Positions 35,137 through 44,693 of a stretch of 64,000 nt of DNA are shown here, piece by piece (position 1 is the first letter of the stretch; each line of letters starts with the position of its first letter). Source of the stretch: G963669295 sp963669295 (lineage in GTDB: Bacteria > Bacteroidota > Bacteroidia > Flavobacteriales_D > CALLUQ01). The translations under genes were made by a program, and so were the position numbers. The stretch is from NCBI GenBank assembly GCA_963669295.1, contig OY769938.1, positions 4,898,001 to 4,962,000 on the forward strand, given 5' to 3'. The notes beneath the pieces are model-generated. The model was given only the letters and a program-made list of their open reading frames with translations. It was not told where the DNA came from and made no database searches.

Positions 35137-36600
35137 TTATTTTGTTCGTTTGGATTGCTTTGCCAGCTTTTGCGATACCCATTGCTCAAAGTCAAAAAAG
35201 CGAAACATTACACTTTCGTAAGGATCTTGCTTCAAGTCCTTTAAGCGGGTATGAATGCTCTGCAATACCTTTTGTTTGCCATCGTAAAACTTCATCATAA
35301 AGTTAATGACCTCCTGTTCGGTTTTAAACAGCCGTTGCTTTTTCTTCAAGTAGTGCAGGGTAGAGGCTGAAAGGTAATCGACCGTAAAATCGTTATTCAA
35401 CTCAAAATGAATCACCAAATTCAACAAACGTACATAGGTAAGAATATCTTCGCGCTGCTTAAAAGAAGTGTCGTTAATAATGCTGTTGCTGTGTTTTAAG
35501 GCCGTTTTAAAATCGCTCAGTTCCATGTGGATGCGAATCACCAACATCAAGTGTTCGTAAAGCATCGACTGGTCTACATTACTTTCATACAACTTGTACT
35601 GCTTTTGAATAACATGGTAATGCGCTACGGCCGCATCAAACTGCTGTTGCAACAAATAAAGGTATAAGCGCAAACTGTTGGAAAGATAAAATGCCTGTGC
35701 CCCCAATGCTTTAGAAGCTGCTACCAGCTTGCTGCTCAATAACCCACTCATTTGATCCAACACTTCGGCCGACAATTCAAACTTGCCCATCATGCGGTAG
35801 GTATTGGCCAGGTTGTACAAGCTCAACAGGTAGCCTTTGGTAGAATACTCTACTAAAAAAGAGTTGTTTTCGTACAGTGCTATGATCTGCTGTAAAGCTG
35901 TTAACTTTTGCTCATAATCCTTTCGAGCCTGGTGATATGCCACCTTAAAACTTTGTTGAAACAACAATGATTTCTTTGAATGAAAGGCGTCACTGTTTGC
36001 TGCTATCCCTTCCAGCTCAGCCATCTCATGCTCCGACCGTATGCCACCATGTTGCCGACGTTCTTTGTACAAGTTGGTAACCTGTTGTTGAATGTTCGAC
36101 AATGCTTCGTACTGATCGCCAATTGCTTGAGCCTCTTCCAGCCGATCGAGCGCAGCACCATAATCGCTGCGTTTCGAAAGCAATTCAAACTCAGTTTGTT
36201 TTACTGTTAACCACTGTGGAAAAAGCTCTGCCGTTTCTGCCAGTTTCCCCGCCTTTTGCAGCAGTTTTAATGCCTGAAACTCCAACCCCTTGTACGCCAA
36301 AATCTCAGCATTAGTCAGTAGGTTTTGTACCCTGGTTTTGTAACTGAAGTCATAATAGTAAGCATTCAGACCTTTTAAAATCATTCGATATAGGTAATTC
36401 TTCTCTGCCGATAGATTTTTTACAAAAGGTTGCTGCTCCAATTCTTTGTGATCCAGTGTTTTTTGCTTGTCGATATAATCAAACAACTCAAGATACTGGT
36501 TTTTATCTCCAATGGTATGCCTGTTGGAAAATACCTTGAAATGGCGTTTCTCCGACATGGTCATGGCGTGAATCAGGTCAAACAGTTTATCGGGTTTCAT
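35137..36600 (-). CDS. Hypothetical TPR-like helical protein, cytosolic
   Basis: 487 residues with no signal peptide. It begins MKPDKLFDLIHAMTMSEKRHFK and is almost wholly helical with TPR-like pairs (LLSLYNLANTYRMMGKFELSAEVLDQM, LEFQALKLLQKAGKLAE). The C-terminal end is basic (EQWVSQKLAKQSKRTK). Proteins of this length and start are seen in Bacteroidota without assigned function. It stands alone, divergent from the CUB protein, and convergent with the LytTR gene across a 226-bp gap in which I see nothing else. Confidence 0.65.
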   Translation of the reverse strand: MKPDKLFDLIHAMTMSEKRHFKVFSNRHTIGDKNQYLELFDYIDKQKTLDHKELEQQPFVKNLSAEKNYLYRMILKGLNAYYYDFSYKTRVQNLLTNAEILAYKGLEFQALKLLQKAGKLAETAELFPQWLTVKQTEFELLSKRSDYGAALDRLEEAQAIGDQYEALSNIQQQVTNLYKERRQHGGIRSEHEMAELEGIAANSDAFHSKKSLLFQQSFKVAYHQARKDYEQKLTALQQIIALYENNSFLVEYSTKGYLLSLYNLANTYRMMGKFELSAEVLDQMSGLLSSKLVAASKALGAQAFYLSNSLRLYLYLLQQQFDAAVAHYHVIQKQYKLYESNVDQSMLYEHLMLVIRIHMELSDFKTALKHSNSIINDTSFKQREDILTYVRLLNLVIHFELNNDFTVDYLSASTLHYLKKKQRLFKTEQEVINFMMKFYDGKQKVLQSIHTRLKDLKQDPYESVMFRFFDFEQWVSQKLAKQSKRTK

Positions 36601-36696
36601 GGCACAAACTTACGCAATCAGACTTTTTAAAACACAAAAATTTTCATGTTATAGATACGCGCAAGTGTAGTTGTTTTGCAGTAAACCCTTTGCATC

Positions 36697-38397
36697 ATGA
36701 GAACAACACTAACGCTTGCAGCTCTTTTTCTCTCCTTAATCGTTCATGCTCAAACCTACGAGATTGATGTGTACGATGGGCAAACGGTTACCACCTGTAG
36801 TGGCACGTTTACCGACTCTAACCCCAGCACTACAGGCAACTATGGCAACAACGAAGACTACACCATTACTTTTTGCTCAGGATCGAGTGATTACCTCACC
36901 TTCGACTTTGATGTAACGGGCTTTTACGACCCTTTATCGTCAGGCGATACCTTGTACATGTACGATGGCACCAGCACCAGTGGCGATTTAATCATGCAAA
37001 TTGATGGTACTGACGATCCTTCGTTCAGCGAATTCATGCTTTCAACACTTAGCACTTGCGTTACTTTTCGCTTTACCTCCGATGGATCTACGAATAACGA
37101 TGGTTGGGCAGCAAAAATCTCCTGCCCGGCAGCACCCAGTGCATGCAATGGCAACGAACCAGCAGCCGACATCATGTTGCAGGCTCCATACATTTGTAAC
37201 CTCGATGGCTATTGCGGTAGCACCAGCTCATACTACCACGAAGACTTGCCTTACAACATGATAGGCACAGGAGGCAATTGTCCTTCTTCGCAAGCCTTTT
37301 TGGGCACAGTACAAAATAACTCATGGTTGCGTTTTGAAGCTACTACCGCTAATGTTTCAATGGACTTTACCGTTTCTGGCTGTGGTACCGATGGTATACA
37401 AGTAGGCATTTTACAATACGATGGTAGCAACTGGGTGCGCTACTCCGACTGTAGTACCACCGATGGGGGCAACAACGGCACCTTTACCCTTACTGGAACA
37501 GGACTTATTCCGGGAGAGATTTATTACATTATGGCCGATGGCAATGCCGGTGCCAATTGCGACTATACCATTAGTGTAGATGGCAGCAGTGGCTTTGCCC
37601 TGGTAGATGCCGGAGCTGATCAAACCGTATGTGCTGGAGATCCCGTAAACCTTTCTGCCACCGGTCCGGCAGGAGCTACTTACACCTGGAAATCGTTGGA
37701 TGGCGTAGTTTCGGGCGTTACAGGAGCCAATCAAACTTTTAACCCCATTGTGGCCACCACCTATGTGGTAGAAGTAACCGGTGGCGATGTATGTAAAAAC
37801 CAAACAGATACTGTGGTGGTAGACATGTGTGGAGCTGTATTGCCAGTAGAACTCGTTGATTTCTCGGCCACTTGCGAGCCACAACACATGCAATTAGACT
37901 GGCGAACAGCCTCCGAAACCAACAACGACTACTTTATATTAGAAAGAGCAGGAGAGGAGGGGCATTTTCAACTGTTGGCCACCGTAGCCGGTGCAGGCAC
38001 CTCCAATAGCATTAGCAACTATCGGTTTTTAGATACACAAACTACCGAAGGCAATGTATATTACCGGTTGTGGCAGGTAGACTTTAACGGTGAAAAAACA
38101 CTTAAAGCCACCATCAATGGCAAGCAAAATTGCCAGGAAGCCACTGCCAGTGTTACCGGTTCGTTTTACAACAGCTACTCCAAAGAAATCGTATTGAATT
38201 ATAGCTCCAATCAGTTGGCAGCCGTGCCCTTTCAGTTATTTGATGTGTCGGGAAGACTCCTCGTGAACAAAAATTTAACCTTTACTCCACACGGACATCA
38301 AGTACGGGTATCGGCTGCCAATTTAATGCCCGGTAGCATGTACATCATTAATGTGCAATTGCCCAAGCATTACAGCGAAAAATTGATTGTGCGGTAG
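36697..38397 (+). CDS. CUB-domain T9SS-type secreted protein
   Basis: 566 residues with signal peptide (MRTTLTLAALFLSLIVHAQ). A CUB domain (about 28-148) has paired cysteines and LYMYDGTSTSGDLI. A second beta-sandwich with several cysteines follows (about 155-300). Next comes a PKD/Ig-like repeat (DAGADQTVCAGDPVNL ... YTWKSLDG). A fibronectin-like module typical of T9SS cargo (LPVELVDFSATCEPQHMQLDWRTASETNNDYF) precedes a sorting-domain-like end (LFDVSGRLLVNKN ... SEKLIVR). It is probably a surface or secreted adhesin-like protein; its ligand is unknown. Confidence 0.85.
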   Translation: MRTTLTLAALFLSLIVHAQTYEIDVYDGQTVTTCSGTFTDSNPSTTGNYGNNEDYTITFCSGSSDYLTFDFDVTGFYDPLSSGDTLYMYDGTSTSGDLIMQIDGTDDPSFSEFMLSTLSTCVTFRFTSDGSTNNDGWAAKISCPAAPSACNGNEPAADIMLQAPYICNLDGYCGSTSSYYHEDLPYNMIGTGGNCPSSQAFLGTVQNNSWLRFEATTANVSMDFTVSGCGTDGIQVGILQYDGSNWVRYSDCSTTDGGNNGTFTLTGTGLIPGEIYYIMADGNAGANCDYTISVDGSSGFALVDAGADQTVCAGDPVNLSATGPAGATYTWKSLDGVVSGVTGANQTFNPIVATTYVVEVTGGDVCKNQTDTVVVDMCGAVLPVELVDFSATCEPQHMQLDWRTASETNNDYFILERAGEEGHFQLLATVAGAGTSNSISNYRFLDTQTTEGNVYYRLWQVDFNGEKTLKATINGKQNCQEATASVTGSFYNSYSKEIVLNYSSNQLAAVPFQLFDVSGRLLVNKNLTFTPHGHQVRVSAANLMPGSMYIINVQLPKHYSEKLIVR

Positions 38398-38659
38398 CAA
38401 GCCGAACAAACGATGGGAGAATTTGCTTTGGACATTTTAGGAAGGAAGTAGAGGAGGGAATAGGAATTCTGAAGAGTCTGCCCCCAACATTCATTCGGTT
38501 TGCTCGTGTTAACTGTTTATCTAAATCGATGGCAAGAAACGAGTTTATTGTTGCTATGGTGTTAACACAAAATCACCAGATGGTTATCATCGTGTAAAAC
38601 CATGTGCATAAGATTTGCCATACAATTGATACAGAGAAAGCCAGTTGGTTTTATTTACC

Positions 38660-38667
38660 TACCTTTG
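38660..38667 (+). promoter_or_regulatory. Bacteroidota -7 promoter box for the DEAD-box helicase
   Basis: TACCTTTG matches TAnnTTTG exactly. It lies 22 bp before the TTG at 38690 and downstream of the open frame's first TTG (38645), so it helps decide the translation start. Confidence 0.6.
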
Positions 38668-38689
38668 CCGCTCATTTAACAAGCGCAAT

Positions 38690-40390
38690 TTGACTAATTT
38701 CAAGCAACTGGGGCTTTCGCCCAATGTTTTAAAGGTACTCAGCCAAATAGGATTTGAACAACCTACACCGGTACAAGAAAAATCCATCCCTTTATTACTC
38801 GACAACAATCCAACAGATTTTATTGGACTGGCTCAAACTGGTACTGGAAAAACAGCAGCTTTTGGCTTACCGTTAATCGATCTGATTGATACCACCGATA
38901 CGGTAACACAAGCACTTATTATGGCACCAACGCGCGAGTTGGGGCAGCAAACAGCGCAACAATTGGTGAGCTTTTCGGCCAACAATAAAAAGTTAAATGT
39001 AGAAGTGGTGTATGGTGGCGCTGCCATTTACAACCAAATTAAAGCGTTGAAAAAGCCCACGCAAATTGTAGTAGCCACTCCTGGGCGATTGCTCGACCTC
39101 ATCAAACGGAAAGCCGTAAACTTGAGTGCAGTACGTTATGTGGTGCTGGATGAAGCCGATGAAATGTTGAACATGGGCTTTAAAGAAGACATCGATAAAA
39201 TACTGGAGCATACGCCAACCGATCGGGTTACCTGGTTGTTTTCGGCCACTATGCCTAAGGAAATCCGAAAAATTGTAACCAAGTACATGGCCGAACCGCT
39301 AGAGGTGTCAGTCATCAGCGAAATGAAAACCAACAAAGACATTTCGCACCAGTACGTTACCACCACTACAGCCAATAAAATACCAGCATTACGACGTTTC
39401 CTTGATATTCAGCCCGAAATGCGAGGCATCATGTTTTGTCGTACCCGACGCGAAACCCAACAAATTGCCGACGACCTGGGCAACATGGGTTACGGTGTAG
39501 AAGCCTTGCATGGCGATTTATCGCAAGCACAGCGCGATGCCGTTATGAAGCGATTCAAAACCCGCTCCATGCAATTGCTTATTGCCACCGATGTGGCCGC
39601 TCGTGGCATTGATGTAAACGACCTTACCCATGTATTGCACCACACCTTGCCCGATCAGCTGGAAAACTATACCCACCGCAGTGGTAGAACCGCACGTGCA
39701 GGGAAAAAAGGCATCTCTTTGGCATTCATCAATCCAAGAGAAAGCCGCAAAATCAACGACCTGGAGAAGAAAATCGATATCAAATTCAAAAAAATTGAGG
39801 TGCCAAGTGCCGATGAATTGAAGTCGAGTAGAATTAACCACTGGGCCAGCCTAATTTTAAACACCAAGGTAGACGATCGGGCAGAAGACATCTTGAACGA
39901 CCTACACGGCCAGTTTGAGCACTTGAGTAAGGAAGACTTGTTAAAGCGATTAATTACCACCCAGCTCGACCACCTTACCAGCAATGATGAGGGCGACTTG
40001 AATGAAATTCATAAGCAATCATCATCGAAAGGATCGAGAAGAGAGCAAGACGATAAATTTCATCGTTACTTCATCAACATCGGCTCTATTGATGGGGTAA
40101 CTAAATCAGACCTTATCCACTTCATTTCCGACATTTCAGGAGTAAAACGCAAATTCTTTGGCCAGGTAAGCCTACAAAAGAACTGTGCTTATTTCGACAT
40201 CGAAAACAGCAAAGACAAAGGGTTGAGCGATTGGTTTGATGGCATTGAAATAGAAGGGCGGAGCATTCGTGTAAATAGAGACCATGCAGGAGAAAAACGT
40301 TCGAACAAAGGACATGGTGGCCACAAAAAGCACTTCAATAAGCGTAAGAAGTCAAATGACTTCAAGCAATCACGCAGAAGAAGACGCTAG
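38690..40390 (+). CDS. DEAD-box RNA helicase with DbpA-like RNA-binding domain (DeaD/CsdA type)
   Basis: About 566 residues. It has the Q motif (GFEQPTPVQEKSIP), motif I AQTGTGKTAAFG, PTRELGQQ, TPGRLLDL, motif II DEAD, SATMP, and C-terminal helicase motifs ATDVAARGIDV and HRSGRTARAG. After a linker, residues of the DbpA RNA-recognition fold (RYFINIGSIDGVTKSDLIHFI ... IEGRSIRVNRD) precede a basic tail. It unwinds structured RNA, probably in ribosome assembly or cold adaptation. I chose the TTG at 38690 (LTNFKQLGLS), because the promoter box lies between it and the upstream TTG and because family members begin here. Confidence 0.92.
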   Translation: MTNFKQLGLSPNVLKVLSQIGFEQPTPVQEKSIPLLLDNNPTDFIGLAQTGTGKTAAFGLPLIDLIDTTDTVTQALIMAPTRELGQQTAQQLVSFSANNKKLNVEVVYGGAAIYNQIKALKKPTQIVVATPGRLLDLIKRKAVNLSAVRYVVLDEADEMLNMGFKEDIDKILEHTPTDRVTWLFSATMPKEIRKIVTKYMAEPLEVSVISEMKTNKDISHQYVTTTTANKIPALRRFLDIQPEMRGIMFCRTRRETQQIADDLGNMGYGVEALHGDLSQAQRDAVMKRFKTRSMQLLIATDVAARGIDVNDLTHVLHHTLPDQLENYTHRSGRTARAGKKGISLAFINPRESRKINDLEKKIDIKFKKIEVPSADELKSSRINHWASLILNTKVDDRAEDILNDLHGQFEHLSKEDLLKRLITTQLDHLTSNDEGDLNEIHKQSSSKGSRREQDDKFHRYFINIGSIDGVTKSDLIHFISDISGVKRKFFGQVSLQKNCAYFDIENSKDKGLSDWFDGIEIEGRSIRVNRDHAGEKRSNKGHGGHKKHFNKRKKSNDFKQSRRRRR

Positions 40391-40580
40391 TAGAACACTC
40401 CAACACTTTTAACTCCATTCATTGCCATTTTGGAAATGAACCCTACCGAATAGGAAGTGGTTGCTGCCGCTTATACAATAGAACAGCGCCTCTTTTTCCT
40501 GTCCACTAGTTTTATGCTTAGTTCAGACTTAAGTAACAAAGAAGTCATACACCAGTAATCACCAATTTTCATGATTGGAG

Positions 40581-40606
40581 AGGGAGGGCATTATTGCTCT
40601 CCCTTT
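40581..40606 (+). terminator. Rho-independent terminator of the helicase gene
   Basis: AGGGAGGGC (40581-40589) pairs with GCTCTCCCT (40596-40604), with one G-U pair and a 6-nt loop, followed by a short T run. It lies 190 bp after the helicase stop and within the nominal 5' extension of the next gene. Confidence 0.65.
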
Positions 40607-40660
40607 AATTGTTTATTGGCGGTAAGAAAATGTAACTTTAAAACTTACAACAGTCTCAAT

Positions 40661-43549
40661 TTGAATGGAGGGAGTAAAATATGCAAACGCATCATTGCGC
40701 TGGCTTTAGGGTGCAGTGCCTCCCTATTGGGACAGGGGCAGAACGTTACCCACCATTACCAACGCTATGGTGTTGCTGAAGGGCTACCCAGTTCGGAAGT
40801 GTATGAAACGTTGCAAGACAGAAAAGGCTACCTGTGGTTTGCTACCGATGCTGGAGTATCGCGGTTCAATGGATATGAATTCACCAATTACACCACCAAC
40901 GATGGGTTAACCGATAATACGGTTTTTCACCTCTACGAAGACTTTAAGGGTAGAATATGGTTTTTACCCTACAACAGCCAGTTGTGCTACTTCGAAAACG
41001 ACAGCATTTATGCCTATGAGCACAACCACCAATTAGAAGCCATCATTCCCGCCAATTGGATCAGAAGCATGGCCATCGATTCGGCAGAAACCATTGCCTT
41101 CTCAGGGCGACGTTTTGGCTTTGGTACACTCACAAAATCTGGAGAATTCAACTATCAAACTGTGATGAATAAAGACACCGGAATGGTGACCATGCACCAC
41201 CATGGAGGCGAAACATTAATTTATGGACTTGAATCTGTGCATGGGAAAAGACAAGACAATATCAACATTTTTTATGGCAAAAATGGCGTGCAAACCATCG
41301 TTTTTAGTAGTGTTTCTACCTACGATTGGGCCATTAGTAAACATTCAAAATTCGATCAATGCTTATTGTTTGGAGTAGGAGGCACTCTTTGTTGGGAGGA
41401 GGATGGCGTATTTCGTACCATTGCCATCAACGACCAGGTGAATGGCATTTATGTGGATGCGTTCGAACAGGTGTGGTTGGCCAAATACAACGATGGGGTA
41501 AAGGTATATGCTTCGTTAAATGCCCTGTTCGATGGAGCACCACCTCTACGATATATTCTAACCGATAAAAACGTTTCCAACATATATGAAGACAGGGAAG
41601 GCAGTATTTGGTTGGCCGTGCAAAACAGCGGAGTATATCAAATACCCAATCCCCACATTGAAGTTCACACACTGAGCAACGATGAGCTTACCAATAGGGT
41701 TTCCGGGTTATACCTCGATGATGATCACCAATTGTATGCAGGAACATTCAATGGCAGGGTGTTTAAAATAAACCGCAACAATGTAGAGCATTTGTACACC
41801 CACCCACACGGTGTTACCATTTATGCCCTTCAATACTTCACCAACGAACAAGGAGAGCGTACATTAAAACGGGGTAAAAAGCTAACGGCGACCAATGGTG
41901 TGGTTTGGAAAGCATTTAGCAAATACCTGTTGGCCATTGATGGAACAGATACTTCCAGGTACTTTGATAGAAGTAATAAAGAAGCTCCATTTAATGCAGT
42001 GTTTGAAGATGCTAATGGTACCATTTGGGCTGGATCAAACAACGGACTGCACCGTTACCGCAATGGTAAACTAGAAGCAATAACAGGCGACCCTAAATTG
42101 GGGGAGCGGGTAGAAGACATCGACCAGTTAGGTGATGGCACCTTGCTGCTGGCCACCAAAAGCAATGGGCTATTGTTTTGGAACAATGGGCTTCAACGTT
42201 CGATGACCGAATTGGATGGGCTAACCAGCAACATCATTAGAGACATTTATGTGGACCATGAGGAAGACATATGGGTAGCCACCTCCAATGGGTTGAATCG
42301 TGTAATTAAACAAGGGGATACCTATACGGTACAAAACATTAAGCATATGCATGGGCTGCCTACCAATGAAGTGAATAGAGTAGTAGCGCATGGAGACACC
42401 CTTTGGGCAGCCACCAACAAAGGAGTAGTGTGGTTTCATAAGCGTTATGTGCAACGCAACATTATTCCTCCAACCCTGCACATCAATCGTATCTCTATCA
42501 ATGAAGAAGAAGTAACCCTGCAGCAAACATACGAATTGCCCCATGACCGCAACTACCTTGAAATTGCGTTTACAGCATTGTCGTATCGCAACCACAAAGT
42601 GCCATACCGGTATCGGTTATTACACATCGACGATGCCTGGATTGTAGGCTATGCCCGAACGGTACGCTACCCTTCGTTGGCGCCAGGTAACTATACCTTT
42701 GAAGTGCAGGCGGCCAATGAAGATGGTGTTTGGAGTGAAACACAGCGAATGACGTTTAAAATTTACCCTCCATTTTGGAAAACATGGTGGTTCATCGTGC
42801 TCATGGCTTTTGCCTTCATGATGGGGGTGTTGTGGCTGTTTAGATTAAGAGAATTGAAGCGCAGCAAAAAAGAAGCGCAAGCGCGTTGGCTGGAGCAGCA
42901 AAAAATGAATGCCATTAAGTCGGAACTAAAAGCATTGCGTGCCCAAATGAACCCGCACTTCACCTTCAATACACTTAGTGCAATTCAAACAGCAGTGAAC
43001 AACAACAATACTGCTGAAGCATCAAAATACATTGTGTTGTTTGCCACATTGATTCGAAAGGTATTAGAAAACTCAAAACATTCGCACATCAAGCTGGAAG
43101 AAGAACTCGACATGCTCCGACTTTATATCGAACTAGAGCAATTGCGATTTTCGAACCGGTTTGCGTATACCATAACGGTTAGCAAACAGCTAGATACCGA
43201 CTACCTGGAAATACCCTCCATGGTCATCCAGCCCTTTGTTGAAAATGCCATCATTCATGGGCTGGCACCCAAAGCAAAGGGAGGGCAGCTCACCCTGGCA
43301 GTTGAGTTGAATAACGATCGATTGATATGCACGGTGAAAGACAATGGCATAGGCCGCAAACAAGCCCGAAAAATTAAAGCAGATAAAGGGTTGAACCATC
43401 ATTCGATGGCCACAGAAATTACGGAAGGGCGTATGGACCTATACCAGCAAGAAATAGGAAAAGAATTTTCGGTAAACATTACCGATTTAGTGAACGAGGA
43501 AGGAAATGCCGTTGGAACAGAAGTAGAATTAATCTTTCCGGTTTTGTAA
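40661..43549 (+). CDS. Two-component sensor kinase: ligand-binding propeller, Y_Y_Y domain and LytS-type kinase
   Basis: About 962 residues. A signal sequence (ICKRIIALALGCSASLLGQG) is followed by periplasmic propeller repeats with the 'GYLWFATDAGVSRFNG' pattern, repeated as GRIWFLP, GSIWLAVQNSGVY, GTIWAGSNNGLHRYR and EDIWVATSNGLNRV. A Y_Y_Y domain (NYLEIAFTALSYRN) and a transmembrane helix (about 708-728) come next. The His_kinase core has MNPHFTFNTLSAIQ (H about 766), and the ATPase motif is PFVENAIIHGL. The ATG at 40571 is rejected, because the terminator at 40581-40606 and a -7-like TAACTTTA at 40633-40640 lie downstream of it. TTG 40661 is the best start. It pairs with the LytTR gene that follows. 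Confidence 0.88.
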   Translation: MNGGSKICKRIIALALGCSASLLGQGQNVTHHYQRYGVAEGLPSSEVYETLQDRKGYLWFATDAGVSRFNGYEFTNYTTNDGLTDNTVFHLYEDFKGRIWFLPYNSQLCYFENDSIYAYEHNHQLEAIIPANWIRSMAIDSAETIAFSGRRFGFGTLTKSGEFNYQTVMNKDTGMVTMHHHGGETLIYGLESVHGKRQDNINIFYGKNGVQTIVFSSVSTYDWAISKHSKFDQCLLFGVGGTLCWEEDGVFRTIAINDQVNGIYVDAFEQVWLAKYNDGVKVYASLNALFDGAPPLRYILTDKNVSNIYEDREGSIWLAVQNSGVYQIPNPHIEVHTLSNDELTNRVSGLYLDDDHQLYAGTFNGRVFKINRNNVEHLYTHPHGVTIYALQYFTNEQGERTLKRGKKLTATNGVVWKAFSKYLLAIDGTDTSRYFDRSNKEAPFNAVFEDANGTIWAGSNNGLHRYRNGKLEAITGDPKLGERVEDIDQLGDGTLLLATKSNGLLFWNNGLQRSMTELDGLTSNIIRDIYVDHEEDIWVATSNGLNRVIKQGDTYTVQNIKHMHGLPTNEVNRVVAHGDTLWAATNKGVVWFHKRYVQRNIIPPTLHINRISINEEEVTLQQTYELPHDRNYLEIAFTALSYRNHKVPYRYRLLHIDDAWIVGYARTVRYPSLAPGNYTFEVQAANEDGVWSETQRMTFKIYPPFWKTWWFIVLMAFAFMMGVLWLFRLRELKRSKKEAQARWLEQQKMNAIKSELKALRAQMNPHFTFNTLSAIQTAVNNNNTAEASKYIVLFATLIRKVLENSKHSHIKLEEELDMLRLYIELEQLRFSNRFAYTITVSKQLDTDYLEIPSMVIQPFVENAIIHGLAPKAKGGQLTLAVELNNDRLICTVKDNGIGRKQARKIKADKGLNHHSMATEITEGRMDLYQQEIGKEFSVNITDLVNEEGNAVGTEVELIFPVL

Positions 43550-43562
43550 TTTTAAAGCAATT

Positions 43563-44321
43563 ATGATGATGAGAGCAGTAATAATCGACGATGAAGACCA
43601 TGTAAGGGAAAACCTGAAACAAATCATACACACCAACTTCAACCAGGTACATATTGTTGGAGAAGGGCACTCCGTTGTTTCGGCCGTGCAAGTCATCAAA
43701 GACAAAGCACCAGATCTCATATTTCTCGACATCGACCTTTCTGATGGCAGTGGTTTTAATGTGCTGGAACAAGTACAAGGAGCCGACTTCAATGTAATTT
43801 TTGTGACGGCCTATAACTCATACGCCATTAAGGCTTTTCGTTACAATGCATTAGACTATATTTTAAAGCCCATTAATATTGCTGAATTGGGAGAAGCCAT
43901 CAACAAGGCTACCGATAAGGCGCAAGGGGCACCGCTGTCGTCTGCAGCACTCAACACCCTTATTGAAAACCTCGGAAAAAAAGAAGAAGACCGAAAACTG
44001 GTCATCCGCAATAGCAGTGCCATTACCTATGTAAAGATTAAAGACATTGTTCGATGTGAAGGCGATGGCAACTACACTACCATTTACCTCATAGATAAGG
44101 AGCGGGTAGTTGCCTCACGGCCATTAAAAGAGTATGTAGCACTGCTGCCCGAGCATATTTTTTTCAGGGTGCATCAATCGCACCTTATTAATTTGCACTA
44201 CGTTAAGCAGTTTACCAAGGTAGATGGAGAGTTCGTAGTAATGGAAGATGATGCAAAGATAGCCATTGCCCGACGCCGTAAGGAGGCGTTTTTTGAGCAG
44301 TTAGAACGGGTGATTTCCTAG
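43563..44321 (+). CDS. LytTR family response regulator
   Basis: 252 residues (start at any of three consecutive ATG, 43563-43571). The receiver domain has VIIDDEDHV, phospho-acceptor D56 (FLDIDLSDGSG) and the lysine in YILKPINIAEL. The LytTR domain has IVRCEGDGNYTTIYL and FFRVHQSHLINL. It lies 13 bp after the propeller kinase and is its probable output regulator. Confidence 0.93.
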   Translation: MMMRAVIIDDEDHVRENLKQIIHTNFNQVHIVGEGHSVVSAVQVIKDKAPDLIFLDIDLSDGSGFNVLEQVQGADFNVIFVTAYNSYAIKAFRYNALDYILKPINIAELGEAINKATDKAQGAPLSSAALNTLIENLGKKEEDRKLVIRNSSAITYVKIKDIVRCEGDGNYTTIYLIDKERVVASRPLKEYVALLPEHIFFRVHQSHLINLHYVKQFTKVDGEFVVMEDDAKIAIARRRKEAFFEQLERVIS

Positions 44322-44673
44322 CCAGCAAAGCGATTCGTTCCTTTACAGCAGTATTGCAAAGCAATTCACCAACCTCTAAAAGAAACATACCAAATTCTCG
44401 AAAATTGCTACTTGCTTATAAAATGAGGTTGGGCACACCTGTTTTATGCCATACTTTAGCACCACAACAATGATGATTGGGATTGATATAGCAACAACAC
44501 AACTGGTTAAGCAATAAAATCCTGGTGTGTAACCTCGATGAAGTCGTGGTGGCAACTTTTAGTGTGGAGCAGCAACACAACATTGATTCTAAGGGCAAAA
44601 CAGAATTAAGCTCCAACAAAAGCAAGCCGCCACGGCTTCTTTTTAAACCAACATTTTGGTAAGAAATAAATCA
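44322..44673 (+). other. Intergenic region, possible long 3' UTR or small RNA
   Basis: About 350 bp without a credible protein. It ends in a terminator-like hairpin at 44624-44644 lying 300 bp from the preceding stop. I found no clear promoter within it. Confidence 0.3.
44624..44644 (+). terminator. Terminator-like hairpin upstream of the TPR kinase
   Basis: AAGCCG (44624-44629), loop CCA and CGGCTT (44633-44638) are followed by CTTTTT. It is compact and G/C-rich, but lies 300 bp from the nearest upstream gene. Confidence 0.55.
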
Positions 44674-44693
44674 TTAATTTGGCAACAGATCAC

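Noticed and set aside
40571..40660. Upstream ATG start for the propeller kinase
   Set aside because: A terminator for the helicase gene and a promoter-like box lie inside this extension, and the signal peptide would be internal.
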